Shown here piece after piece: positions 25,109 to 35,018 of a DNA stretch of 64,000 nucleotides. The stretch is from assembly GCF_000829035.1 (NCBI RefSeq), contig NZ_AP012541.1, forward strand, positions 682,001 to 746,000. Direction: 5' to 3'. Below the pieces are notes generated by a model. That model was not told the origin of the DNA. It ran no database searches and saw only the letters and a list, made by a program, of their open reading frames with translations. The stretch's first letter is position 1; the number at the start of each line of letters is the position of its first letter. The position numbers were made by a program, and so were the translations under genes. This DNA is from Lacticaseibacillus paracasei subsp. paracasei (GTDB taxonomy: Bacteria; Bacillota; Bacilli; Lactobacillales; Lactobacillaceae).

Positions 25109-25459
25109 TCACTTTGTTTTGAGTAGTTCGCTTAGAACAACGGCTTGGTTATGCGTTTCGTCCTTGGCACCATAGAGCATAATGACTGGCTCTTGTTCAT
25201 GTTGCTTCAATGTTTTGATGAAGTCTGGCAGGTCAGGATTAGCTGCTAACTCAGCTAAGTACCGCTTCTTGAATTCAGGGTACTTTTCAGGGTCGTGACC
25301 AAACCACTTCCGCAACTCAGTGGACGGCGCAATGGTTTTGGCCCATAAATCCAAAGCAGCGTTAACTTTGCTGATGCCCCGTGGCCAAACTCGGTCAACA
25401 AGGACACGGAATCCGGATGCTTGCGGTTTTTGGTAGATGCGTTCAAGTGTTACTTTCAA
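25109..25459 (-). CDS. DUF488 family protein
   Basis: A 116-residue protein, if started at the TTG at 25459 that lies just behind GAGGTGA; ATG 25465 is an alternative. The signature FRVLVDRVWPRGISK, then DLWAKTIAPSTELRKWFGHDPEKYPEFKKRY, and LYGAKDETHNQAVVL identify DUF488, a small cytosolic family of unknown activity that is often found beside housekeeping genes. Upstream of and co-oriented with the formyl-THF cyclo-ligase. Confidence 0.83.
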   Translation of the reverse strand: MKVTLERIYQKPQASGFRVLVDRVWPRGISKVNAALDLWAKTIAPSTELRKWFGHDPEKYPEFKKRYLAELAANPDLPDFIKTLKQHEQEPVIMLYGAKDETHNQAVVLSELLKTK

Positions 25460-25526
25460 AATCATCACCTCACTGACTATTCTACCAGCCTTGGCAACTA
25501 GTGGCCGAATGGGAGGATAGATACGT

Positions 25527-25668
25527 TATAATAAAAGAGAACGTGAACTGGCGCGTGTAGCAATCCGCGTGTGAGCATTTTGTACGGGATTGGCATCGCG
25601 GACAAGGGTGCATACAGAACGGCCTCTGCGCCAGTAAACGCGCTTTAATACGGCCAAGAGGTGTTGAA
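25527..25668 (+). promoter_or_regulatory. promoter and structured 5' leader of the CorA-type gene
   Basis: A -10 TATAAT (25527-25532) places the start near 25539. The leader folds with ACTGGCGC (25547-25554) pairing GCGCCAGT (25628-25635) and an inner TCCGCG (25564-25569) with CGCGGA (25597-25602). CCTCT (25623-25627) could pair with the ribosome site AGAGG (25657-25661). This suggests translational control, perhaps by magnesium; it does not match the M-box layout I know. Confidence 0.5.
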
Positions 25669-26604
25669 ATGATTACGCGTTATCAGATCCAGCCACGAGG
25701 AAATATGCAGGTAACCACAGACGATCAGGCCAACTGGATTCGAGTTTCGGCGCCGTTGCCTCAAGAACTACAGACGCTGGCGACGACATACGGGCTGCCA
25801 GCAACCTATCTGGCGGCAGCAACCGATCAACATGAAAATGCACGAGTGGAGGGCTTAAATCCGGCAGATCAGGTACCAGGGTTGATTGTTTTGCGTTACC
25901 CAGTTGAAACGACCAGTGAAACGGGGTTTGATCAATACAATACGGTACCTATGACCATGATTCTACTGAATGATCGTGTGATCACGATTACCCACGATCC
26001 CTTACAAGCTTTCGATGATTTGGCTCAACAAAAACTTTCTCCTAAGCCTGAAGAGTTTGCACTGGAAGTCCTGTGGTTGGTGCTGCATCAATTCGTGATT
26101 GCAATGGACAAGCTGAATGATGAAACCAAGCAAATTGAGCGCAGCTTAGGTAAGGCGGCCAAAAACACGCAACTTTATCAGTTGATGGCCATGCAAAAAG
26201 GGCTGGTGTTCTTTGATGCGGCCTTGGATCATTCTGGTACGCTGCTTAAAGCCTTACGCGACGGCGAGCGCTTTTTTAATACGAATGGGTACTTACGGCG
26301 GTTGCATGATGTTGAAGTTGAAGTGGTCGAGGCTCAAACGATGGTTCGGATCACCGAGAAGTTGCTGACGCAGTATTCAACTGCCGTGAGTGCCATTGTT
26401 TCGAATAATTTAAACTTGATTATGAAGGTGTTAACTAGCATCACAATTATTTTGACGATTCCAACCATTGTGGGTGGTATATATGGCATGAACGTTCGCT
26501 TACCGTTTGCCAACGCTTACTGGGCTTTTTGGTGGTTAATCGGCGGCACAGCCATCTTGTGCGGCTTGGCGGCATGGTGGTTGTGGCGTCAGGATTACTT
26601 TTAG
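25669..26604 (+). CDS. CorA-family divalent cation channel
   Basis: A 311-residue protein: soluble N-terminal domain (about 1-245) rich in charged helices, two C-terminal membrane helices, and the selectivity motif YGMN at residues 272-275, just after the first helix. The short C-terminus ends in basic/aromatic WRQDYF. CorA pentamers import Mg2+ (or Co2+/Ni2+). AAGAGGTG precedes the ATG. Single-gene unit with a structured leader and strong terminator. Confidence 0.92.
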   Translation: MITRYQIQPRGNMQVTTDDQANWIRVSAPLPQELQTLATTYGLPATYLAAATDQHENARVEGLNPADQVPGLIVLRYPVETTSETGFDQYNTVPMTMILLNDRVITITHDPLQAFDDLAQQKLSPKPEEFALEVLWLVLHQFVIAMDKLNDETKQIERSLGKAAKNTQLYQLMAMQKGLVFFDAALDHSGTLLKALRDGERFFNTNGYLRRLHDVEVEVVEAQTMVRITEKLLTQYSTAVSAIVSNNLNLIMKVLTSITIILTIPTIVGGIYGMNVRLPFANAYWAFWWLIGGTAILCGLAAWWLWRQDYF

Positions 26605-26632
26605 CATTAGGTACTTTGAAAGTGGGTGTACA

Positions 26633-26668
26633 AATCCCCGTGACGTATCGCTATCGTCACGGGGATTT
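26633..26668 (+). terminator. rho-independent terminator of the CorA-type gene
   Basis: AATCCCCGTGACG pairs perfectly with CGTCACGGGGATT across a short loop and is followed by TTT. Confidence 0.88.
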
Positions 26669-26828
26669 TGTGTGCGTCCGTCAGCCTGAGTAGAAACCGG
26701 CGCAAGTACGAGGAACGTGATGGCCGGCCTTAATCCTTGCGAACTAGATCCTTATGCGGAGCTTTCTGGGTTGGTGAGGCACGATGTTGCAGACGAATTA
26801 GTCCGTTTTCACGACTGACATGACAGCG

Positions 26829-27704
26829 TTAGTTTGCCGCAAGGATTTGATTAAAGCGCTGCATTGCCGGTGTCAAAACGCGGTCTTTGCGGCGGACAAT
26901 GGAAATGGTGAAAACCGGCTGTTTTGGATCAGTGAGTTTGACAGCCGCAAGATGGTCATCAGGATTGATGGCGAGATTTGTCAAAAAACCGATACCGACA
27001 TTTTGCGCCACCATTTGCTTAAGAAGTTGCACATCACCGGTTTGATAGACCACGTTGGGGATGAATGCCGACTGTTGTTGAAACCATGTGAAGGCGCGAG
27101 TGTGGACGAAGGCTTCACTGAGCGTCACGAATTTTTGCATCGCCAGTTCCGCGAATCGAACCTTGTCTTTTTGGGCCAACGGATCTGATTCAGGGGTAAT
27201 AATGACAAATGGCGCCGTGCCGATTTGGCTGATCGTCAAATCTGGCTCCTGTAATGGTCCACTGGCGCCAAGTAAGGCAAAATCAAGATCGCCTTGTTTG
27301 ATTTGGTTTAGTAAGGCGGCGGATCCTGCTTCAACTGTTTGCAATTGTGGCATTAAGCCGGCGGCAATAAGCTGCGGTGCAATTTTTGGAAAGAAGTAGT
27401 TACCAATAATTGGTGGCAAGCCAAATCGAATTTTGTTGGTCTGATCCCACGCAATTTCCTGCTGCGCCAAGGTCAACTGCTGAAGGATCACTTGGGCGTG
27501 TGCTGCTAACTGTTTGCCAGCTGACGTGACACCAATGTCGTGATGACGCCGATCACGAATAATGAGTTGCGCTTGAAAACTGTCTTCGAGGCGCTTGATG
27601 GCGGTCGTAATCGTTGGTTGACTGACGGCAAACTGCTCTGCTGTTTGTGAAAAGTTGCGGGTCTGCGTTAGCGCCAGAAAATATTCAAAATCGCGTGTGT
27701 TCAA
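26829..27704 (-). CDS. mleR: LysR-family regulator of malolactic fermentation
   Basis: A 291-residue LysR protein; start TTG 27704 behind GGAGGTAA. The N-terminal HTH (RNFSQTAEQFAVSQPTITTAIKRLED) is followed by a two-lobed effector domain (KIRFGLPPIIGNYFFP...). It is divergent from the malolactic enzyme and malate transporter genes, the classical mleR arrangement, so it probably senses malate and activates them. The shared intergenic region is occupied by two copies of the structured repeat. Confidence 0.88.
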   Translation of the reverse strand: MNTRDFEYFLALTQTRNFSQTAEQFAVSQPTITTAIKRLEDSFQAQLIIRDRRHHDIGVTSAGKQLAAHAQVILQQLTLAQQEIAWDQTNKIRFGLPPIIGNYFFPKIAPQLIAAGLMPQLQTVEAGSAALLNQIKQGDLDFALLGASGPLQEPDLTISQIGTAPFVIITPESDPLAQKDKVRFAELAMQKFVTLSEAFVHTRAFTWFQQQSAFIPNVVYQTGDVQLLKQMVAQNVGIGFLTNLAINPDDHLAAVKLTDPKQPVFTISIVRRKDRVLTPAMQRFNQILAAN

Positions 27705-27858
27705 AGTGTTACCTCCATGAAACGGTTGATGGGGAATAGAAGACCAATTCTTTGATTAAAGCATATAAAAATATTTTATCACTCCTGCTGGGTTTGACTA
27801 TAAGATTTGTCGGCGTGTAATGTGACCTGCTGTAAAGAAGAAAGCCCGAGCAATGGCT

Positions 27859-28134
27859 GGTTGCTAACCGCGCTGGCTCGCGCTCAACTATAACGCGCTC
27901 GCAGTCGCAGAAGCTGCGCATAAGGACCTTGAGTCAAAATGGCCAAGATCGGGCCATTTGGGTTCAAGCCCACTTATGTTCCGGTTTCTAAGCGCTTCTG
28001 CTCGCGCTCAACTATAACGCGCTCGCAGTCGCAGAAGCTTGTGCATATGGACCTTGAGTCAAAATGGCCAAGATCGAGCCATTTTGACTCAAGCCCACTT
28101 ATGCTCCAGCTTCTAAGCGCTCTTGCTCGCGCTC
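27859..28134 (+). repeat. structured intergenic repeat, tandem copies B and C
   Basis: Two head-to-tail copies share the block GCTCGCGCTCAACTATAACG. Copy B: AGAAGC (27909-27914) with GTTTCT (27984-27989), CATAAG (27919-27924) with CTTATG (27973-27978), and inner stem 27927-27944 with 27952-27968. Copy C: AGAAGCT (28033-28039) with AGCTTCT (28108-28114), and inner stem 28052-28069 with 28078-28093. They fill the mleR-mleS intergenic region and end 7 nt before the mleS ribosome site. Confidence 0.8.
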
Positions 28135-28154
28135 ACTTAGAAGGAGTGTTGATT

Positions 28155-29822
28155 TTGAAATATACACCAGAGCAAATTATTAACGATCCGTTTTTAAATA
28201 AGGGTACCGCCTTTACTCAAGCAGAACGGAATCAGTATGGCTTGAATGGTTTGTTGCCACCAGCTGTCCAGACCTTGGACCAACAAGTTAAGCAAGCTTA
28301 TGCTCAGTTAACGACCAAGCCGACTGATCTGGCTAAGCGTCAGTTCTTGATGACGCTTTTTAATGAGAACCATGTGCTGTTCTATAAGCTTTTTTCCGAG
28401 CATATCAATGAATTCATGCCGATCGTGTACGATCCAACGATTGCCGATACGATCGAAAATTACAGTGCGCTGTTTGTCAATCCGCAAAACGCCACTTATC
28501 TGTCGATTGACGATCCTGATCATATCGAAAGCGCGCTGAAGCATAGTGCCAATGGCCGTGATATTCGCTTGTTAGTCGTTAGTGATGCTGAAGGCATCTT
28601 GGAAATCGGCGACTGGGGCACCCAAGGCGTAGATATTTCTGTCGGCAAGCTTATGGTTTATACCGCTGCTGCTGGCATTGATCCGAGTCAAGTTCTCCCG
28701 GTTGTGCTGGATGTTGGCACCAATAATGAAGCACTATTGAATGATGATCTTTACTTGGGCAATCGGCATAAGCGGGTATATGGCCCGAAGTATCGTAGCT
28801 TTGTTGATCAATTTGTCACCACGGCAGAGAAGCTATTCCCTAATTTGTATCTGCATTTTGAAGACTTTGGTCGCAGTAATGCTGCCGATATTTTAAATGA
28901 ATACAAAGACCAGATCACCACGTTTAACGACGATATCCAAGGAACAGGGATCATTGTGTTGGCTGGTTTGCTTGGTGCGATGAATATTTCTAAACAGAAG
29001 CTGACCGATCAAGTTTATCTGAGCTTTGGTGCCGGAACAGCCGGTGCCGGCATTACCTCGCGGGTATATGAAGCCTTTATCGAAGAAGGCTTAAGTCCTG
29101 AAGAAGCCAAAAAGCATTTTTACTTGGTTGATAAACAAGGCTTACTTTTTGATGACATGTCTGACTTGACACCAGAACAGAAGCCATTTGCTCGCAAACG
29201 CAGCGAATTTGCAAATGCCGATGCGTTGACGAATCTTGAAGCCGTTGTCAAGGCTGTCCATCCAACTGTCCTAGTTGGGACATCAACCGTGCCTGGAACC
29301 TTTACTGAAAGCATTGTTAAAGAAATGGCTGCGCATACGGAACGTCCGATTATTTTCCCGTTGTCCAATCCGACCAAGCTTGCGGAAGCCAAGGCTGACG
29401 ATTTGATCAAGTGGACAGATGGCCGTGGTCTGATCGCAACTGGTGTACCAGCGGCTAAAGTTGACTATCAAGGTGTCAGCTATGCGATTGGTCAAGCAAA
29501 TAATGCTTTGGTTTATCCGGGCCTTGGCTTAGGCACCATTGCTTCAACAGCCAAATTTTTGACAGATTCCATGATCTCAGCAGCAGCGCACAGCTTAGGC
29601 GGTATTGTTGACCCTGATGAACCTGGTGCAGCGGTATTGCCGCCAGTTTCCAAGCTGGATCAGTTCAGTCAGACTGTGGCAATTGCGGTTGCTGAAGATG
29701 CGGTGAAGCATGGCCTGAACCAAAAGCCGATCAAAGATGCTAAACAAGCGGTTGCAAATATGACATGGCAACCAGAATACCGGCCACTGCCGGATTCACT
29801 CGAAATGGACTTGGGGGAATAA
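28155..29822 (+). CDS. mleS: malolactic enzyme
   Basis: A 555-residue NAD- and Mn-dependent enzyme that decarboxylates L-malate directly to L-lactate. TTG 28155 lies 8 nt behind AAGGAG; the open frame upstream runs through the repeat and is not coding. Malic-enzyme-family signature FNDDIQGTG, the NAD-binding [19 protein letters not shown] and the [14 protein letters not shown] segment are present. Length and the paired AEC transporter favour malolactic over malic enzyme. The transporter gene starts 3 nt after the stop, so the two are one operon. Confidence 0.93.
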   Translation: MKYTPEQIINDPFLNKGTAFTQAERNQYGLNGLLPPAVQTLDQQVKQAYAQLTTKPTDLAKRQFLMTLFNENHVLFYKLFSEHINEFMPIVYDPTIADTIENYSALFVNPQNATYLSIDDPDHIESALKHSANGRDIRLLVVSDAEGILEIGDWGTQGVDISVGKLMVYTAAAGIDPSQVLPVVLDVGTNNEALLNDDLYLGNRHKRVYGPKYRSFVDQFVTTAEKLFPNLYLHFEDFGRSNAADILNEYKDQITTFNDDIQGTGIIVLAGLLGAMNISKQKLTDQVYLSFGAGTAGAGITSRVYEAFIEEGLSPEEAKKHFYLVDKQGLLFDDMSDLTPEQKPFARKRSEFANADALTNLEAVVKAVHPTVLVGTSTVPGTFTESIVKEMAAHTERPIIFPLSNPTKLAEAKADDLIKWTDGRGLIATGVPAAKVDYQGVSYAIGQANNALVYPGLGLGTIASTAKFLTDSMISAAAHSLGGIVDPDEPGAAVLPPVSKLDQFSQTVAIAVAEDAVKHGLNQKPIKDAKQAVANMTWQPEYRPLPDSLEMDLGE

Positions 29823-29825
29823 ACG

Positions 29826-30812
29826 TTGACTGCATTAAGTACATCCATTCAAAGTGTTCTGACGATTGTTTTGCTGATCGTCGTAGGTTATGTGTTGCGG
29901 CGGCAAGGACGCTTTGATGATCAATTTGGTAAAACAATTTCTGATTTGTTAATGAAAATCGCCTTGCCAGCATCGATTTTCATCTCGGTCTTGCAACGCC
30001 TAACGTTGGATAAGTTGGTGAGTCTATCATCAGGCCTTGTTTATGGCTTTGGTGCCGTCATTTTAGGCTACCTGATCGCTTTCTTACTGGTTTGGTTATT
30101 AAAAGTGCGCCCGGGTCGGCGCGGGACGTTCATCAACATGTTTGTGAACGCGAACACCATTTTCATTGGTCTGCCACTTAACCTCGCCTTGTTTGGCGAT
30201 AAGGCCGTTCCTTATTTTCTCATGTATTATGTGGTGAACACCGTGTCGACATGGACTGTCGGGGCCTTCATCATGGCGTGGGACGATCCAACCCAGAAGA
30301 AATCAGAAAAAAGCAGTACTGGCTTCAACTGGAAAAAGTTGTTGCCAGCACCGTTAGTCGGATTCTTAGTCGCTCTGGTTTTCCTGTTGTTGAAGATTCC
30401 GTTTATTCACGTCGGTTGGTTAAGCTTTGCAGTGAATGCCCTTGATTATGTGGGCAGTTTGGTCACACCGTTGTCGTTGATTTACATCGGGATTATTTTG
30501 GCCGATGCCGGTCTGAAAGCGATCCGCTTTGACCGCGATACCATCGTGGCTTTGATTGGTCGTTTTGTCATTGCGCCTGCATTAATCGCTGGTTTGATTC
30601 TGCTGGGGATGCATGCTGGGTTCAACGTACCAGGTCTTGAAGCGCAAACTTTGATCATTCAAGCTGCTGCGCCTGGATTGGCTGTATTGCCAATTCTTGC
30701 TACTGAGGCGCATGCCGATGTTGAGTATGCGACAAACGTGGTCACAACATCTACCGTCTTGTTTGTGGTTGTCGTGCCAATTTTGATGATGCTCGTTCAG
30801 GGCTTAGCTTAA
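29826..30812 (+). CDS. mleT: malate transporter, AEC family
   Basis: A 328-residue, ten-helix permease; start TTG 29826 behind GGGGGAAT. Conserved NANTIFIGLPLNLALFG in the centre is nearly the same as in the AEC paralogue (gene 21689-22636). It imports malate or exchanges it for lactate to feed the malolactic enzyme; proton consumption and malate/lactate exchange together raise internal pH and generate proton motive force. Followed by a strong terminator. Confidence 0.9.
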   Translation: MTALSTSIQSVLTIVLLIVVGYVLRRQGRFDDQFGKTISDLLMKIALPASIFISVLQRLTLDKLVSLSSGLVYGFGAVILGYLIAFLLVWLLKVRPGRRGTFINMFVNANTIFIGLPLNLALFGDKAVPYFLMYYVVNTVSTWTVGAFIMAWDDPTQKKSEKSSTGFNWKKLLPAPLVGFLVALVFLLLKIPFIHVGWLSFAVNALDYVGSLVTPLSLIYIGIILADAGLKAIRFDRDTIVALIGRFVIAPALIAGLILLGMHAGFNVPGLEAQTLIIQAAAPGLAVLPILATEAHADVEYATNVVTTSTVLFVVVVPILMMLVQGLA

Positions 30813-30818
30813 ACGTAC

Positions 30819-30850
30819 GAAAAAAGAAGCCGATCATGGCTTCTTTTTTT
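30819..30850. terminator. terminator of the mleS-mleT operon and of tpx
   Basis: AAAAAAGAAGCC-GATCAT-GGCTTCTTTTTT: a bidirectional hairpin between two convergent units. Confidence 0.9.
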
Positions 30851-30856
30851 GTGCGA

Positions 30857-31354
30857 TTAATGTTGATGAGCTTCTAGATAGGCTAAAGCGCTTGTGTAAT
30901 CAGGCTCATGTGTCTGTTCGGTGATTAGTTCACGATATTTGACAGTGCCGGTGCCGTCCACGATCCAAACGCTGCGAGCATCGGTGTGATTATCGGCCAC
31001 AAACAAGCCCATAGCCTTGCCAAAGTCGCCATTTTGATCAGACAACAACTGCATTTTTTTCACGCCTTCAGCGGCACACCACGACTGTTGTTCTTGTGGG
31101 GTATTGGTTGAAATTGTATAGAAGTCAGTATGATCAAACGCATCCATATCTTCATTGAAATGTTTGGTTGAGATACTGCAAACGCGTGTGTTGATGTCTG
31201 GGACAACGCTGATTAACGTTAATCGCTTGCTTAAATCCTGCGTAGTAACGGGTTTTGCCTGTGCATTAGTAACGGTGAACGTCGGCAACTGCTCGCCGAG
31301 TTCGATTGGTGTACCATTCGTTGTTAATGCTTCGCCATGACGGGTTATTTCCAA
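30857..31354 (-). CDS. tpx: thiol peroxidase (atypical 2-Cys peroxiredoxin)
   Basis: A 165-residue protein. The TTG at 31354 sits 8 nt behind AAGGAG and gives the family N-terminus (M)EITRHGEAL. Peroxidatic Cys59 in PDINTRVCSIST and resolving Cys93 in QSWCAAEG are at the standard Tpx spacing. It reduces hydrogen peroxide and alkyl peroxides with thioredoxin, which matters in a catalase-poor organism. Single gene. Confidence 0.95.
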   Translation of the reverse strand: MEITRHGEALTTNGTPIELGEQLPTFTVTNAQAKPVTTQDLSKRLTLISVVPDINTRVCSISTKHFNEDMDAFDHTDFYTISTNTPQEQQSWCAAEGVKKMQLLSDQNGDFGKAMGLFVADNHTDARSVWIVDGTGTVKYRELITEQTHEPDYTSALAYLEAHQH

Positions 31355-31627
31355 AGGGCTCACTCCTTATATCGTTAATGTGGAATCGTTCAAGTTCAGT
31401 ATCAGTGTACCACGATTCTGAATGCCATCAGTGTAGCATGCATTTGGATGAAACGAAATTCAAACAATTAAATTTGCTAAAATTCATTAGCATATATATT
31501 GACGCGAATATAATTATTTATGTACATTAACAATAAGCAAAATCATGCCAGATTTTTACAATTGACGTAATCGGAAATGTTAGCGAGCAAATAACCGGCA
31601 CTTCAGGTGCGAGAAGGAGGTGGTCGA

Positions 31628-32119
31628 ATGGAACAAGCATTGGTTGTTTACGCTTCGGAGACAGGGTTCACGCAACGGTTTGCCCTTGGCATTGCCCAGG
31701 CACTGCATTGTGAATTAATTGACGTGCAATTTGTCACCACTGCAGACCTGCAAAAACGCAAAATTATCATCTATGGCGGCCATCTCGTAGGTGAAAAAGT
31801 CTTGGGTCTAAAGGCCTTCTACCGCGAATTTCACCAGTCTTTACCTGATCAGTTGATAGTCTTTGGTAGCGGGATTATCCGACGGGAACAAGTGGCAATT
31901 AAGCAAATCAAGCTACAGTATCAGAACCGCTGCGTCATGCCTATCGATTTTTATTACTTACAAGGCCAACCCAAGCTAAGTCAAATGAACCTTTTTCGGC
32001 GTATCCAGACGAGCCTTGCTTTAAAACAATTAGGCGCCAGTCATTGCCCGGCAATTCATGAAACCATTCAACCTCTTTTGAGGGCAGTGGTGCGCTTGTT
32101 GGATCAGGCAAATTTATGA
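31628..32119 (+). CDS. flavodoxin-domain protein
   Basis: A 163-residue protein, start 31628 behind GAAGGAGG. The FMN-phosphate loop YASETGFTQRFALGIA and the second flavin loop region IIYGGHLVGEKVLGLKAFY match the short-chain flavodoxin_5 type seen in HemG-like proteins. No heme-pathway genes are nearby, so the electron partner is unknown. Single gene with own terminator. Confidence 0.78.
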   Translation: MEQALVVYASETGFTQRFALGIAQALHCELIDVQFVTTADLQKRKIIIYGGHLVGEKVLGLKAFYREFHQSLPDQLIVFGSGIIRREQVAIKQIKLQYQNRCVMPIDFYYLQGQPKLSQMNLFRRIQTSLALKQLGASHCPAIHETIQPLLRAVVRLLDQANL

Positions 32120-32131
32120 TCGATAAAATCG

Positions 32132-32165
32132 TAAAAAAAAGCCGTCACTTGAGCGGCTTTTTTTG
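32132..32165. terminator. bidirectional terminator
   Basis: AAAAAAAAGCCG pairs with CGGCTTTTTTT around TCACTTGAG; it serves the flavodoxin gene and, on the other strand, the Rgg gene ending at 32176. Confidence 0.85.
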
Positions 32166-32175
32166 GCTGGGGTAC

Positions 32176-33132
32176 TTAATCGATATAGATGCCAAAGTAT
32201 TTGTAAGCAGATGTAGCCGACTCATTTAAGATGATTCGTCGAGCGTAATTAAAATAGTCAGCAAGCTTTGACAACTTGAGTGTATTGGCAATTTGCACGG
32301 CTTCGTTTAACATTGCTGCTCCTGTATTCCGCTGACCATAACGAACCTGTAATTCCCCAGTGCGAAATTTGGCACGTAAGGCGAATTCTGCATCTTGCTG
32401 CTCAACCAGTTCGACCTTTAACTGGTTTAAATAAGTCGCGACCATGTCATAATTTTGGCGCAGGAATTCAAGCGTTATCTGATTGTCTAGTAAATGGAAT
32501 ATCAACTTTGGGGCACTGCGGTAGTGACTGTAGTGGCGGCTTCTTTTTAAGGCGAGCGTCAATAATCGCCGTTGCGTTACAGGCGGCATGGCAATGCTAA
32601 AGATGATGAAGAGATAAATGTCGAATTCACCCCAATTCTCAATACGTTGCAAGTATTGCTCGGTGGCATGGGTTAAATCAGGTCTGATGGGCAACTGATG
32701 GGCTTTATCAACGACGAGTGATTGAAAAGTTGCAAGAATGACGACGCGCGCATTGACTGCCAATTGTTGCTTAAGATTAGGGTGTCGGTCTAAAGCGGCT
32801 TGAGCACGGCTAATTTCCTCCTTCATTACTTGAATCGCTTTAGGGAAGTCTTTTGGGTCGGCGGACAGTTCCAAAGTCTGGCCAAAATAAGTTCCCAGTA
32901 ATCTGTCTCGGGTGGCATAGTCGTGCTCTCTCCCAGCAGTTACCAAAAATAGAAACTCTTCCGGCGTGGTGCTAAGTCGTTCGAGCAAGTGAGCTAACTT
33001 TGTGACTGTAATGTCACTTTGGTCGCGTTCTATCTTAGAAAGATAGGAACTGCTGATTTGTGCATCGGCGACTTGTGCAAGACTCATACTTTTGTTGGTG
33101 CGAATGGTACGAAGCAATTGACCAATCTTCAT
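32176..33132 (-). CDS. Rgg/GadR/MutR-family transcriptional regulator
   Basis: A 318-residue protein; start ATG 33132. N-terminal XRE HTH (SLAQVADAQISSSYLSKIERDQSDIT) followed by an all-helical TPR-like domain that in Rgg proteins binds a short secreted peptide. Divergent from an ABC exporter gene with only 133 nt between, which suggests that it controls the exporter. I see no convincing pheromone gene in the intergenic region, so its signal is unknown. Confidence 0.87.
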   Translation of the reverse strand: MKIGQLLRTIRTNKSMSLAQVADAQISSSYLSKIERDQSDITVTKLAHLLERLSTTPEEFLFLVTAGREHDYATRDRLLGTYFGQTLELSADPKDFPKAIQVMKEEISRAQAALDRHPNLKQQLAVNARVVILATFQSLVVDKAHQLPIRPDLTHATEQYLQRIENWGEFDIYLFIIFSIAMPPVTQRRLLTLALKRSRHYSHYRSAPKLIFHLLDNQITLEFLRQNYDMVATYLNQLKVELVEQQDAEFALRAKFRTGELQVRYGQRNTGAAMLNEAVQIANTLKLSKLADYFNYARRIILNESATSAYKYFGIYID

Positions 33133-33265
33133 GACAGGTTGCCTTTCATATATGACATTTATTGTTTCTCTCAGCCTATACCTGACTATATTGAACAGCA
33201 AGTACTAAAGCGACTTATTGGTCAACACCAAGTCGCCAAGGTTAGGCCAAAGGGGGAAATGTAAG

Positions 33266-34858
33266 ATGATGACATGGCGATATGGGCGCAAATGGCAATT
33301 GATTCTATTTGTTGGGACGAGTGTTTTGATGAGTGCGATGAATGTGGGGGTTGCAGCAAGCTTAACAGCTATGATCCAAGCGGCGACGGCGAAATCCGCA
33401 ACGTTATTATTACAAACATTGCTGCCAAGTTTATTGGTCTTTTCCGGAGCTGCTGTGGCGACATGGGCCACAATGTTGCTACAGGCCGCCATTATTCGCC
33501 AAGTGAACTTGACTATCAAGAAAGTGATGACACGGCAATTGATTGATCATCCGGATTTATCAAGTTCGCAAGGCTCAGATCTGTCGTTTATGACCAATGA
33601 CCTTAAAATGATCGAAACCAATGGCGTGACCAGTGAACTGACAGTGGTCGGGCAACTTATCACGTTTGTTGGGGCAATGATTGGCGCGTTTGCGTTTGAC
33701 TGGTTGACGGCATTGATCTTTTTCCTAGGGAATCTGGTGCCGTTAGTTGCTTCAAAAGTCGCCCAAGGACGCTTGCGCACAGCAGCGTCAGATTGGTCTG
33801 AGGCTAATGGTAACTGGACGTCAGGGCTTAAAAATTATTTGAGCGGGCGCGATACAATCAGCGTTTATCAAGCAGAAGGGGTTGTTAAAGGTCGCATCCA
33901 TCAACTAGCCGATCAGCTTGAAAACAGTCTGCGGTTGTTAAATATTTTGACTAGTAGCATGGATTCGTTGGGGATGTTATTAGCACTTTGTTTCGGCGTT
34001 TTACTGCCATTTGGAGTTGGTATTTATCGCGTCATTAGCGGCGCGTCAAGATTAGCATTGTTTATGGGTATCGTGCAGCTCTCAAATGACATGCGAAATC
34101 CGCTCGTTGTGATGATTGGTGCTGTGAACAAGTGGCAGACAGCACAGCCGCTTATCGCAAAAATAAATGCGGCGAATCATGCACCAACAGTTGAATCCTC
34201 ATTGCTGATCAGGACTGGGGCGATGATGCTTAAGCACGCAGAGGTGGCGATTGACGGCCACAAGATTCTAAACGGACTCAATTTGACGATCACACCAGGT
34301 CAAAAAATTTTAGTGATGGCTCCCTCCGGATATGGCAAGTCAACGCTGCTCCGGCTGCTCGCTGGGGAGTTGCCAGTAGCAGCCGGTCAGTATTGGATCG
34401 GTAAGACCCTAGTGACCGCAAAAAATACGCATCAATTGCGGCAATTGTTTGGCCTCATTAAGCAAACACCGTTTATGTTTGATGACACGATTCGCTTTAA
34501 TCTGACGCTTGGTGAACGTTTTTCGCAAGAGGCTTTGGATCAGGCAGCTACTGACTCCGGTTTGACACCACTCATCGCAGAGAAAGGGTGGGACTATCAA
34601 GTTGGCGATGAAGGCCACAATCTGTCAGGTGGACAGGCGCAACGATTAGAGATTGCCCGCGCCCTGTTACGTCACCGGCCAATTCTATTGGCAGACGAAG
34701 CGACATCAGCCTTGGATGAGCATTTAAGCGATCAATTACATGCTCATCTTTTGAAAAGTCCTGGGACGCTCATTGAGGTCGCACATCATATTAGCGAGAC
34801 ATGGCAAAAACAATATGATCAGGTGATTCGACTTGACGAGCTTGCTAGTCAGCAATAA
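33266..34858 (+). CDS. ABC exporter, fused membrane and ATPase domains
   Basis: A 530-residue half-transporter; start 33266 behind AAGGGGGA. Five to six membrane helices fill residues 1-290. The ATPase half has Walker A APSGYGKST, Q-loop IKQTPFMFDD, signature LSGGQAQRLEIARALL, Walker B ILLADEATSALD and a His-loop VAHHI. It should export as a dimer; substrate unknown (CydCD-, lantibiotic- or drug-type exporters share this layout). No partner permease lies nearby, so a homodimer is likely. Divergent Rgg gene suggests quorum-linked control. Confidence 0.87.
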   Translation: MMTWRYGRKWQLILFVGTSVLMSAMNVGVAASLTAMIQAATAKSATLLLQTLLPSLLVFSGAAVATWATMLLQAAIIRQVNLTIKKVMTRQLIDHPDLSSSQGSDLSFMTNDLKMIETNGVTSELTVVGQLITFVGAMIGAFAFDWLTALIFFLGNLVPLVASKVAQGRLRTAASDWSEANGNWTSGLKNYLSGRDTISVYQAEGVVKGRIHQLADQLENSLRLLNILTSSMDSLGMLLALCFGVLLPFGVGIYRVISGASRLALFMGIVQLSNDMRNPLVVMIGAVNKWQTAQPLIAKINAANHAPTVESSLLIRTGAMMLKHAEVAIDGHKILNGLNLTITPGQKILVMAPSGYGKSTLLRLLAGELPVAAGQYWIGKTLVTAKNTHQLRQLFGLIKQTPFMFDDTIRFNLTLGERFSQEALDQAATDSGLTPLIAEKGWDYQVGDEGHNLSGGQAQRLEIARALLRHRPILLADEATSALDEHLSDQLHAHLLKSPGTLIEVAHHISETWQKQYDQVIRLDELASQQ

Positions 34859-35018
34859 ACGCGAAACCGTTTACAACGAAGAAAAAGACTGGAAATTAGC
34901 GATCAACCGTTCATTGCGCCGGAATGGCACAATTTAGCGGTGATGGCTTTTCCCAGCCTTTCATGATGAGGGGCTACTTAGAAATTGTGGTGCTAAATGT
35001 GTGATGCAGTTTTTGTCA

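Noticed and set aside
27939..28154. N-terminal extension of about 70 residues on the malolactic enzyme
   Set aside because: The frame is open only because it runs through the two structured repeats; the ribosome site AAGGAG and TTG at 28155 mark the true start.
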